Source: Rhypophila decipiens
Taxonomy: Eukaryota; Ascomycota; Sordariomycetes; Sordariales; Naviculisporaceae
DNA length: 64,000 bases
Reading direction: 5' to 3'
NCBI GenBank assembly: GCA_033297075.1
Contig: MU858056.1
Span: forward strand, 248,001-312,000
Below the pieces are notes generated by a model. That model had not been told where the DNA came from, made no database searches, and saw only the letters and a list, made by a program, of their open reading frames with translations. The position numbers and the translations under genes were made by a program. Below are positions 45,680 to 57,188 of the stretch, piece after piece (the stretch's first letter is position 1; each line of letters starts with the position of its first letter).

Positions 45680-45808
45680 GGATTCGAACCCTTAACCTCT
45701 TGGAGGTCATGCCTCGGACCGAAGTTTGCCATCAACTTATATGGGCCGGAGCTCCTGGACGATATCTGGCCGGCACGAGATTGGTAAACGTACTAAACCG
45801 CTGAGCCA
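45680..45808 (-). other. tRNA-like Pol III internal promoter pair (A box and B box)
   Basis: On the minus strand TGGCTCAGCGG (45808..45798) matches the A-box consensus and GGTTCGAATCC (45690..45680) matches the B box. The gap of about 107 bases is longer than in an ordinary tRNA. The flanking bases do not form an acceptor stem and the D and T stems are poor, so this is not a functional tRNA. A run of four T lies downstream at 45600..45597 as a possible terminator. It may be a tRNA-derived SINE head or a tRNA pseudogene. Confidence 0.5.
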
Positions 45809-48800
45809 TCCCAGATGTTTCTCAAAGCAGCTATTCCAGAGTACCAGATCTCGATGGAAGGTGGTCACCATACTCCCCCTTATATAGTGGCAGGCACGAC
45901 TTTCTACCAAGTGCCGTGGGCGGTCTGCTAGCCCCGACACCGAGCTGCGGGCTCAAACTCTAAATGCCCGGAGGTACGTACCTGCAAGCCACATGTTAGT
46001 GAACTCTAGGTTTTCGGTGCGAGACTACATATAATCGTCAATTGCACTATCGCTGAAAATATGCATCCTAAATGAGGTACGTTCGGCTCCGGTCGAGTCT
46101 CCCGCAGCCGCAGCCACACCCGTAACGCAACGAAGACTCCCTCCCGTCTCTCCCCCAGAACTCGTGGCCGGCAGAGCTTTGCTGGACGGTCCGGTCCATC
46201 GAGAAGGTAAAACACACAACCCACAGCCACAAAGCGCCTTCCCTTCTATTCGTATAACGACCTACTAATAAGACTCTCGATACTTCATGCTTACCTATGC
46301 TTGTCTGTTCGAATAGAACCCAACCCGGATCAATGATCTTTCTTGAGCTACTGTCCACTTTCATAACCCCCAAATGGTATTCAATGGTTCGAGGCAAGCA
46401 AGTTTCGTCAACACTGCCCAGGTGCACGTTCCAGACTGAGAATACAGTAAAACAGACTGATACTTGCCCGGAACATCTCCTATAGTTCATGAAGGTCCTA
46501 CCTTTCAACAAAGAGAATTCATGCTCGACATGAGTCGACAGGTGTAGCCAACCCACACCCACTTATTACAAAACACATCCAGCAGTGAAGAGGAGCCTCA
46601 CTCTCACATCCTCTTGGATTGCGACAATGATATCCACTCTCATCATCTTTTGTTGGCAGTTTCGGTGTATCGTGCGTTATTGGAAGCAGTGGACATGTAT
46701 TCCTCAGAAAACCCGTCGTCACATTCTCTTAGGTCTCCTGTCTAGAGGTCCCTAGCGCGCAGTTATTCTTTGTTCGTGATAAAACACAACGTCCGTATGT
46801 TAACTACAGAAACACATTCACTCTTACAACAAAGAATAGGAGGGATCCCTGTAAAGGAGGTACTGCCCTAGGCCCACGGCCGTGAAACCCGATAAAAGGG
46901 GTAAGTAAACAAAGCGACATCAACGCCCCCTGTTTGCACCGGAAGGCAAAGCAAGGCCATGGTGCGACTTGAGAGACGCTTCCATACGAGACTTTGAGGC
47001 GATGAGCGGAATATGGAAAGATTGGGTAGGGAAACACATACCGGTACTAGCACCGAGAATCGAGGCTCTGCGGCTGACGAGGCTGGCCTTTACATTCGTA
47101 GTGTCTGTTGACTTCACGTCGCGCTTCCTCCACGGCGAGATGCATGCAGTTGTACGCCGCTCAGGATACAAAACTTTCATTACTCTCCTCCCTTCATGTT
47201 GTGCCCTATCCCGTACCATACGGGTACGCACACCACTCTGGCATGTTACGTATAGAAGCACTGACAGGCAGGACTCGGTAGGACCATCTAGACCGTGTGA
47301 TAAGCATGTACCCGCACTATTTTGCTCTTATCAATATGGAAGATGGTTGAAAGTAAAAAACTAGAGCAAAAATGAGTAAACAAAAATTATGTACATTGTT
47401 GGAGGATTGCGTCTCTTGGGACAGGGGATCCTCGGTGTAGAAATGCAAACATGCCTCCATACACGGACACCAGACCCACCAACACAACTTATATAAAAAA
47501 ACGGCTCGGAAGAAACGGCTTGGGAATCAGACATCAGTTTCCAGCACCATGGAAACCATTGTAGGACTCAGCACCAAACATCGGCGTGGAAATCGTCCTG
47601 ACTCCTGACCGTCGTACGAGGAGTCGGGTGGAGCTTCTGATGACGGATAGTAAGTACCTAGCTTCATCATCCATACTGCGCTGCTAGTGTTATATGTATG
47701 GAATGCGGTAGAAGTGGGAGACTCCAAGGAATACTGCTGCCTTTGCTTCTCCTATGGGACACCTTCCCTGTCAATACAAGCTTGAAAGATCCTCACTCTG
47801 CAGAGCAGCAGGTTGCCTTAGGAGAATTCTTTTTCCGTATGTACAACATTCTTGTTTATGTGCAAGTGAGTACCCGAACACAACTGGTACGTACCTCCTG
47901 CTTTTACCTACTGTGTAACCGTCTGAAAAATCTTACTACTCCTTAGGTAATTATGATACATCCAGGACTTGGGGACGGCAGCCAGCGAGGTTGGTATTCG
48001 TTACCGACAGGAAGATAAGGTATTCCGGGAGGAGTGTCGAGAGCCCAATGGAACATTCCCCCACACTAATTTTTTCTCGTATTCACCTTTGTAGTTCAAC
48101 ACACATCCTGATTAAAAGCCGAGACTTTATGGACAAATGGATGATGGGGTGGGTAGTAGAGGGTCTTTCGGCTAGGTAGGTGGTGTGGCCGGCGGCTCAA
48201 CTTCCATCTTTTTTGACCGACTGACCGCCACGAACGACACCGGGTTCACACGTCGCCGGCATGCCTTTTCTTGTGTATAAGTTATACACACATGTATACC
48301 ACACAATCTTGCAAAACCCCGCGTCTGCAGAATTGCATTGAAGCCATGCTGTGGCATTTTCCCTTCTGCACTGAACCCTTGGTTGGCCCTTCTAGCATAT
48401 GATGATGCCCGCATGAGGTCGCTATTAGCACTTCAACGACTGCATGATAACAGCTTTTTACCGAGCGTAACCATTACCAGAAAGCGGGCGGCCCATCATC
48501 AGTGCACATATTGCCCGATGTTGCTGCTATTTTGCGATGATGTTATCCAGGGGAGTGGAGCCTGCGGAGGGCCGACGCCGACCTTGAATCTGTGAGAAAA
48601 TGCTGGGCAACGACGACCATCAACCATGATACAGAACATCAGAACAGTCGATATGCACATATATCACACCGACGGCAGCACCGCCCAGTTTATGATTTCT
48701 CTAGATGGTGGCATAGAAGACAAAATGAACATGATAGGTTAGACCAACGATGGCTTTCAATTTATTCCGAACTCTGGGCTGTTTTCGCAGCTGGTGTGTC

Positions 48801-49297
48801 TCAGAACACACAACCTGGAAGGAGAGGTCGGGGACCACCACATTTACATATAAGGCAGGGTAAGGCGGTCTGTTTCACGGTCTCACAACCTTTCACCGTC
48901 TGTCTGCTTCCTACTTTCCGCCGTCGTGTCTCGTTTCGCAATTCTCTTGTTTTTTTGTTTGGGGGGTTTTCCCGTTCCCGGATATGCAGACTGGGAAGAC
49001 CGCCGACAGGAGGATCCTCCGTGAGACCTGAGTCTTTGGTGACGACGTCCATCCGTTGAAAATAAAAACGTCCCCAAATACCGTAATGCGCGCACAACAC
49101 AACAGATGCTCGTGTCGGATCGACACACACCCAATCGACGTTAGTTGATTGCCGTCGATTTTGGTTCCTGAATTTTCCAGAGCCATCTGGCGCCGAGTTA
49201 TAGTCAGTCGGTCAAGAGGACGCCTAAAAGCTTGTGACTTGCCATGCTCAGTGTGTCCACTAACGCAGGCAAACCGCCGTCCTATCTTCATCCCAAC

Positions 49298-49327
49298 CCA
49301 TCCAGCCATCCAGCCATCCAGCCATCC
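49298..49327 (+). repeat. Short tandem repeat CCATCCAG
   Basis: Three full eight-base units and a six-base partial unit stand in tandem in the spacer. It is a simple microsatellite without other visible function. Confidence 0.85.
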
Positions 49328-52300
49328 TACTATAATTGATTACATATTAGTTTTGAGGCTAATTGCAACAACGGTATTTCTTCTCTGGGAGATAGTGTGG
49401 GGGTTGCACTGGTGCAGTATCTTGTGCGTCTCTTTGCCCAGGTACGGTATACGGAACAGATGTGGAAGTCGGGTGCTCGGGATTGGAGGTACATACGGGT
49501 TACCGTACCAGCTTACGTGTAGCTGCCGTTCAGTACATGTATGGATCGGTTTACGCCAAGTGTCCGATATGTGTGTCACCCGAGTGCGGTGGGTTCGGCT
49601 TTCATTTATCGATCTGGTGATGTCTTGATCTTGCCCGCGGGGCGGGGAAGCAACTAATAGCCTATCGGTGGAGACCAAATCATACATTTTCCGTGTTCCC
49701 CCTACTAGATTCCTGCCTACGAAAGATCTCGCGTTCTCAGTGTACCTTTTGTTCTCAAGAATTCGTCTCCCGGAGGTGTAACGGTCGGGGAACCCGCTTT
49801 GCCCGTGCCCCGTGCCGTTCAACGGTGATGGCCCACTTGATACCCGCATTATCGAGGCCGTATGCACTCCGACTCCACCTCTAGACTAGCCGGTGGGGCC
49901 TCTAACTGGCTGTCCGAGGACCGGGAGAAGATCAGACACCGGAAATCTTCCAGAAAATCACTAGAATCTGACGGTAACTCACTACATGTGATTTGTACGT
50001 GAATGATAACCTACGAAACTTTCATTCCACCTCTTTACTCGTACAAAGCATAGTAAGTATGTTCTTCCCCCCGGTATGTCTGCTTTTCCAAAAAATGGAA
50101 TACTGAAATTCTTATACTTATTACCAATACTGAATCGTTCAAGCCACAAGCGGCCACTACCGACTAGAGGCGGATTCATGACTAAAACAAGCTTCTAACC
50201 GCTCCTTATGACACCCTAAATCTCACATGGCTAGAAGAAGATGAGGACCCAGGTATCAGGCTGTGCTTGTCCAAAGCAAGGCATCCGGTATCCCGTTATA
50301 ATTACCACAGAATACGGAAACCTGGATGTATTCTCCATATGGTTGGAAGTAAAGCAATGGCTCATCTGGGTTCACATTGGAACAAATGCCGTCTGTTTGT
50401 CACCGGTATCAAGCTGTATTATTCACATCCATTTCGGTTTCACGCTATCCTCGCATGCATGTCATACAACATGTCGCTCCGGGATTCAGCCACCTCTCTT
50501 TCTTGTCGACCAGCTCACCAGCGAAGCCAGTCACCTGTATTATGCATTTATTGCGTAATGCCGTTTAGGGGCTTTCAGCCTTGCATTTGTTTTGGACCTG
50601 ATATCACGTTTTCAGATTATTGTCGCGACCTGGCCCCTTCAGCACTGGCGTATATGTGACAGGAGATAAGCCAACCATGGAATGTAGATTATAGTTGACT
50701 ACGGATACAAGGTTTGAACTTTGAACGTCACGTTAGGGGGTGAGAAAGAAAGCGAGATCTCTCGTGCTATCTCCGGAATGAGAAATGAGCAACACTTGCT
50801 GTTTATGATTTGGGAGTAAAGACCGAGCGGCACAGCCTCAGGCCAATCCTGACGAGATCGTGTCTCGTCGTCACTCTGGCAATTGACTTCCTGCAAGACC
50901 ATTTAAGGTTGATGCTTTTTAGCTTTGGCATCATCTTGAAATCTGCCACAATCTTAAAAGAAGCTGTCAACTTAGTTTTGAGCCTCATGGAAATATGGTG
51001 AGTTGCAAGGGTGAGTTTATTTGGCCACCACGATATCTTATTACATTTGTCCATGGAGCAGGCCCGCGCCTTCTGGCGCAGCGGCATTTTGGCTGCATAC
51101 GGGACCCCAGTTAGCGCGACTTGGGTCAATGGCATCCTATCAAGCCCTGGCCAATCACCTCGCGCCTGCCCTCCATCAATATTGAAAAGGTCGCCAGAAA
51201 CCGTGTTGATGAAAATACGGAAGTTGCAACTTGCCCGTGGAAAAAACATCGATTCCACGAATACCGCTTGTTGCACAAATACATCTTGTTCTTCCTTTGC
51301 GCAACCATAGACCAAGCTGGAGAAGGACGACCTACCTCGATGCCTTCCCTCTTGTGAGGTTGACCGATGACATACTACATACTTTGTGTACGTAGTGTAC
51401 ATTTTTCACAAGCCTTACGCAGTACACGTTCCTGCATTGGTCTTCAACTTTTACCGTTTCGCCTGCAGAAATCGGGTATCACTCTAGTACTTATTGGGCG
51501 CCGGCGTGTGAACTTGTACTGACGAGACTGGATGCCCCTTTCATGCACTGTCTTGAGTCGTCCGATCAAGGTGGTATTATTTGTGGATTTTTCTAGCGGG
51601 GAGAGATACGAATACAAGTATGGACGGAGAAGAGAAATAGGTGGTCGGATCTCGAGCATGTGCTGTATTGTCGAGCTGACTTTAGCCATCGTGAAGAGAG
51701 GTACGAATAGAGATTGATGGTCTGTTCAGGAGAAGATAAAAAGATGCATCCAAAGGACAGTTCCCCCTTCAAAACCGCTGTAAAGTTACAGTATGGTACT
51801 GTACAACAGCGCAGGACAGGGCTCTGGAGTCCTTGGAGTATTCCCGTAGCTAGCCCACTTTGAGATAGGGTAATAGGGGGTTGCTGCAGCACGCAGCCAC
51901 CAGACCGTTTCCCTGGCCCACCCCATCTGCGTGCTTCGAGCCTGCCGATCCAACCAGCAGAGAAAGTCCCAACCTGTCTGTGAAAACTTCCCGACCCAAA
52001 TCGTGACAACCCTCATTTCACCCCTTTTCAATTCCCTATCCCTTATTCCCATTCCATCGTTCTTTCCTTCTGCCCCCTCCGCCGTGTGCCCGGTCCCATT
52101 CCGACCTTACCCAGGGTGCCTTTTTCTTTGGTTACGGAGAAACTACCGTGTCGTGTAGTCGACAACTCGTCGTCTCTGAGCCTCTCAGTCCGGAACAACA
52201 GTCGCCCTCCTGTTTCCTGGAGCCCGTGTTTGTCCCTCCAGTCAGCACCAGACCTCGCATTCGGACAATTCTTCTTTTCTTTCGCTTCTTCCAGTTTGTC

Positions 52301-53122
52301 CTCGGTCGTCCTCTCGTGCCGTCTTGCCGTTTGACTACGATTATTCCGCTGCTCAACTTCGCCCTCTCGACGTTGTGCTCGTCAGTCCTCCGTTCCTCCT
52401 CATCCCCTTGAAACCCCGATTCTCCCGACCGAGCCCTTTCATCCTCCGGCTGTCCGATTTATTCCAAACTCTCTCACCAATTCCTTCGTCCCGCCAACAC
52501 GAACGACGCGTGGCTTTCCATGTTCTCGACCTACTAGCAGGACGTTGTCGAACGGCCAGTTGTGCCGGTCCTGACATTCTCGGCTTGTTGTTATCTCGTG
52601 GTGGCTTTCTTGGATCTCGACGAGCCGTTGTCGATATCTTGGGCTTGGGAAAACGAGCATTTCACCCCTTCTCTTGGCCGCAGGCGTCCTTTGATTTTAT
52701 AAGCAACAATCGTTTCCTTGGGTCTCACGGGGACTAGGAGTAACACTCTCCATTTCGGTACGGACGCCCTCTTGTGTCTCCTGCGACCACAGGTCGATCG
52801 GTGAGCATGACTTTGAAACCCAAATTTCGCACTTTGCAAAACGCTCCTCAGCCACGTTGGAGAGTCAAACAAGGCCTGACGGCTTTGCTGGACCTTCACA
52901 CTGGAACCGAATTTATGACCACCTTCCGCCTAATCTTCCTTCATCGCTCTAACATTTCATCTTTCCAGGAATCCTCCTTCCCTGGAGTCACCGATACTCT
53001 CGTTATTACCTACCGGTTCTAGCCCGTCCCCGGTTATCCTCGACTCTTCCCTTTCCCTATCTTCCTCACAACCAAAGCTGTACATTGTGCAGCACCGCAA
53101 ATAAACGCCGGCCCTGTCGACG

Positions 53123-55808
53123 ATGGCCGCCCTCGTTCAAGGATATCCCCGCCAGACTAATGGAGCTACAATGCTCCAGACACGTCCCATGTCGGCCTCT
53201 GGCATAATATCAACTGGACAAAGCCACCCGGGCACTCCGTATGGTAATGTGGCCCCTCAGCAGAGAAACAGCATACATGGGATGCCTACCGGCGTGAATG
53301 GTCCACAGGCGTTCCGTGGTAGCCCGGGACCTGTTCAGCCATACGCCTTCACCAACACCCCAAGCCTTAACCCGAGCCAACAGTGGCAGCAATTTCGAAA
53401 CCACAGGACGTCCTCCACACCTTCTGTGCCGACCATACAGTCCTTGGACTATCTTCAGGCGTCCAATGCCCGCCCACGATATTCTGCTAGTTCGTCCATG
53501 ACTAATTTGCCAGGAACAGCGGCACTCAATGTACAACTCGGCGGATCGAGGGACGATTCCGGTCTCTCGATACCCGGGCATAGACGGGGCTCTAGCACAT
53601 CCAGACCACATTCAGCCCAGAGGAGTGAGTCATCCTCGAACAGCTCTCTTGGATCTGCTGCTCCTGTCAAGCCATCCCCAGAGAGATATAGGCGGGCCAA
53701 GTCTCAAGCTGCGGACTTTGCTGCAACTTCAAAGCCGAGTAACTTGCGGAACTCGCAGCAGGCCACCCAGGACATGCCGAACAACGTTGTCGGCTCAGCG
53801 TCTAACTCTGCCATTGACGATAGCCAGCTAGTCCGGGGGCCTTCTCTTGATGAGATTCAGAGATTTCGGAGGCGTAGTATGCCCGCATTGGATTCTGCCG
53901 GTTTTTCCAAGCCCCTGACCCCGCTTGGTGCTGAGCAGCCGGTAGAATCGTCCCGCCTGGACCAGTCAAGCATCCGAAAGGCAACCGACAAGGAGCATAA
54001 ACCCGCCAAAACAAGCAATAACTTGGTAGCCGAAAGAGCTGTAAATTCTGCGAGTTCCCGTGCTGGGAGCTCGGATAGCCATTCCTCTGGCCGCAGCGCT
54101 GGTAGCAGTGCTCGCTCGTCCTCTGTAAGTTCGTCCCTGCATCTAACTGCCAAAGTTTCTTTTTGGATGATGCGGTTTCAGGATCTCTGTTGCATTGTCC
54201 AATCACATGGGAAACTCTCCTTCCTACTCTGGTTAGGTTTACGTTCGCTAACTCAAGGCGCTTTCTGCTTGCTCTAGTCTGCCAACCGGAATGCCCATGG
54301 GCCAAGCCCCGCTGCAAACCCCGCCTTAACGTCTTCCCCTGATCCAACCAACTCCAGCCAAGATTACCCACGGCTAGTAAATATTCCTCCCCGAAGTTCA
54401 TCTTCCGATGCTGCCAGCACGAAGCGGACCATCAATCCGTCGCCCCTTTCGAAGCCGACGGCCATGGACGACGAGCCAGGACACACGGTGGCCGACGCAG
54501 TGGTGTCGACTCCAGTAAAGTCACCACAGCCTCAGCTCGCAAGCCCTGCGGTCAGGCAACTTGCCGCCATCAACCAGTCTGGCAAGGCTAGGAGCAAAAC
54601 TTCGAGGCTTCGGCGAGCTTTTTCGTTCGGGAGTGCCGCCGAGTTCAGGAAAAATGTTCCTGAAAGCGAAACATCTGCAAATGCCGACGCGAATGCACCT
54701 GCGAAATTGCACAAGGAACGGAATGCAGAAGATGTCTACAATGAAGAGCAAGAACGCATTGCTCAGCAGCAGGAGGCGGCTGGCATTGGCAGCAACATAT
54801 ACACGGGTGGCAAGATATTTACAGGGTCAACTGACAACGTGTCCATCTCATCTACGGCCTCGTCTGCTTCGATTATGATTCGGAAGATGGGCCGCGGAAT
54901 GAAGAAGAGCACAAGGTCTCTGGTAGGATTATTCAGACCCAAATCGATTATCGGCGCCCCAGCACCAGACTCAACCCTTCCAGAAGCCACCGAAGCCACG
55001 GTGTCGATGATTACAGTAGAGGCAGAACGTGAGCGGGTGAACGTACATGCCGATCTCAAGTCACAGAACGGGGGTGGCACGGGCTTCCCACACCTTGAGA
55101 GGAATTCGATGGATGCCGCAGGACTCGTCCCCGAGCGGCTCGGAAGCTCTGGGACCGACGATTCGACTCCCAGGAAGAGCATTGTCGGCGGCGAAAAGGA
55201 GAGAGCAGAAGTCCTGGCCGCTGTTCGCAAAGGAATCCTGAAGCGTAAGTGTGGCTTCAACCGGGCTATTGACGATAACGAACTGACCATCCTTGCCTCT
55301 TTAGATACCAATGGTTCTGCGAGCCCATCGCCGCGTCCGTCAGAGAGCCATGTCGGCACTACCAACGGTGCTGTTACCGCTCTCACCGATTCGCCGAATT
55401 CTAGTGCCCCCAGCACACCCAATGACGAAGCGCACGGCCACAGACGTACTGGTCAGGTGTCTATTGGCAGCGAGGATTATTTCATGACGGCTCTGCGGCT
55501 TCGACAGGATACCAAGAGCGCTCCAGCTACTCCTCAGGATCTCAAGCGTAATGCGACCTTTAGCCCACGCATTGCCTTTTACGAGACGTGGGCTAGCCAG
55601 GAGTACGACCGGAGAGGTGAAGTGGCGACCTGCAACCGCCTAACCCCAATGCTAGCCCAACAAATCAAGGAGGAGTTGAACAGCTTCAAAATGGTATGTC
55701 ACATTCTTTCCACCTTCTCATTATCGATGGTGGAATCAGGCTCGTTAACACAACATGTAGGAAATGGAGGTCCATGAAAACTCCAAGATCTACACACACT
55801 TCTTCTAA
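53123..55808 (+). CDS. BNI4: Bni4-like septum/bud-neck scaffold protein
   Basis: Four exons (53123..54124, 54278..55244, 55305..55693, 55761..55808) encode about 801 residues. Most of it is disordered and rich in Ser, Pro, Asn and Gln. Conserved islands are SKTSRLRRAFSFGSAAEFRK, NVYNEEQERIA-like DVYNEEQERIAQQQEAAGIG, and KMGRGMKKSTRSLVGLFRPK. The C-terminus is the diagnostic part: FSPRIAFYETWASQEYDRRG, then ATCNRLTPMLAQQIKEELNS, then the last exon of 16 codons ending ENSKIYTHFF. RIAF fits the RVxF docking motif for protein phosphatase 1 (Glc7). Yeast Bni4 links septins, Glc7 and chitin synthase activation at the neck; in filamentous fungi a septation role is inferred. The middle intron (60 nt) is stop-free and in frame. 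A CT-rich leader precedes the start. Confidence 0.86.
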
Positions 55809-57188
55809 ACGAATTATCGACATCCATGAGTCCATGCTTTGCATATCTCCCAGCTTTTTTTGGTCCGCCTGCCAGTTTGGTGGTATTGAGACCAACCCTA
55901 TCGACGTGTAATTTGACCTGATTTGTCTCCTGTTCTTCACACTTTCTTTTCCTTTGTCTATTCTTTTGGTGGCGTTAGGCACAAACACAGCATAATATGG
56001 GCCCAGGTTCGATGGCGTTCATTTCTTCGCACTTTGCACAAACGAACTCTTCTTTGCTTTTGGTCATTTGGCTTGGTGGACTCTATTTCTCCCTTGTGTT
56101 ATGCTCCAGCTTTCAACTCTTTGTTATCGCCATACCGAAGCAAAAGCTTAATTGTTCTCTCATATTTCCTTTTCTCTTTACCTTTTTATGGGATGTGAAG
56201 GCATGGGGCGGCTTTCTCCATGGTATCAGTGCAGTTGCCAGACATGTTGGTTGCGATTCTAATCTGGTCGTCAGGTCACGCGGTAGTTCCCTGCTTGGCC
56301 AGACCGATTGTGGGTGGATGTTTGATCGGAAGCACTAGGGGTGGTAAAGATGTGGTTGGTTATGAGTGAGTGAGAAGAAGATATGAGATGGTGGAGACTC
56401 GACTTTTCCTGTCTTTGGGTGTTATCACCAATCATCAGAGTTAAGGCGAGACAAATGGTGGAAGAAGGAGTCAATTGTCATCTGAGGATGAATGAGCCTC
56501 GCACCAATCGGATGGAAACATGTATCACCTCGGCTTTCAGTCCATAAGAGCGCAAATGGTCTAGATTATAAAGATCAAGTACATATCCGTATAATAGCGT
56601 GAATAGCTATCAAAAGAGGGGCCTGGTGCTTGATAGCCGTATAAGAATGTGTGTTTGTGAATTATTCGAATCCCGCATCCCTGTTCCATGTCAACCAATG
56701 CGATTGCATCATCCCGCTTTGTTAGCCTCGGCCATCACGCCAATCATTGGACAGGAGCCAAGTACTCCTCACAGCCTTGCAGCAAGGCGAGAACCACCCC
56801 AGTTAAACATTTTTTTGGGTCTTTTATTTGGGTTGGTTCATCCAAAGTTCGTTTTTCACGAAGAGGGAACCACGCGCATGCAAAGTATCCAGCTTATTTT
56901 GTAATTGACATTCACTTCTAAACATATTTGTTTTCCTTAGCCACTGAACAATCCGAACGAAGCAAGCAAACGAGCAATCCGGAAACAGGCGGCGTCCGCG
57001 ACACAGACGCAACACTGGATACCCTCGTGCGGCGAATCTCCAGTCCCCGGCCACGACAGGTCAAACTTGTGGCAGCTGGACTTTTTCGACTGCCGAAAAA
57101 CACCATCCGACTTCCATTCTTTGTCCCCGTCGCAGCGATTAGAACAACCTCCATTTCTTTCGCTCCTCGGGGAGCCTCCGCTGCAGCC
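55809..57188. other. Intergenic region and ATG-free DUS1 leader
   Basis: After the BNI4 3' region comes the DUS1 promoter. From 56941 to 57188 the leader has no ATG in any plus-strand frame and stays open in the DUS1 frame. An acceptor-like ttttccttag ends at 56940, so a leader intron is possible. Confidence 0.5.

Larger units (their letters stand above)
45314..53122. other. Very large intergenic region (7.8 kb)
   Basis: No protein-coding gene is supported. Frames reach at most about 200 codons (50803..51402, minus) with no clear family. It holds a tRNA-like Pol III promoter pair near 45.7 kb, a pair of inverted 14-base repeats at 45568 and 46836, and a CCATCCAG microsatellite near 49.3 kb. 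The last 1.1 kb (from about 52000) is strongly CT-rich and is probably the promoter and leader of BNI4. Confidence 0.55.

Noticed and set aside
45670..45815. Functional tRNA gene on the minus strand
   Set aside because: A and B boxes match, but the acceptor arms do not pair, the D and T stems are weak and no anticodon arm can be placed.
46560..46740. Possible LINE or reverse-transcriptase tail (HILLDCDN)
   Set aside because: No reverse-transcriptase core is found around it; the match is too short.
46969..47364. 131-codon plus-strand frame in the large spacer
   Set aside because: No known domain, and neighbouring frames of similar length occur on both strands.
51074..51084. A-box-like TGGCGCAGCGG on the plus strand
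   Set aside because: No B box follows at a suitable distance.
50803..51402. 199-codon minus-strand frame with SGDLFNIDGG, resembling the end of an SDR enzyme
   Set aside because: No nucleotide-binding motif, catalytic Tyr or Lys is found upstream, even allowing introns. The likeness is limited to ten residues.
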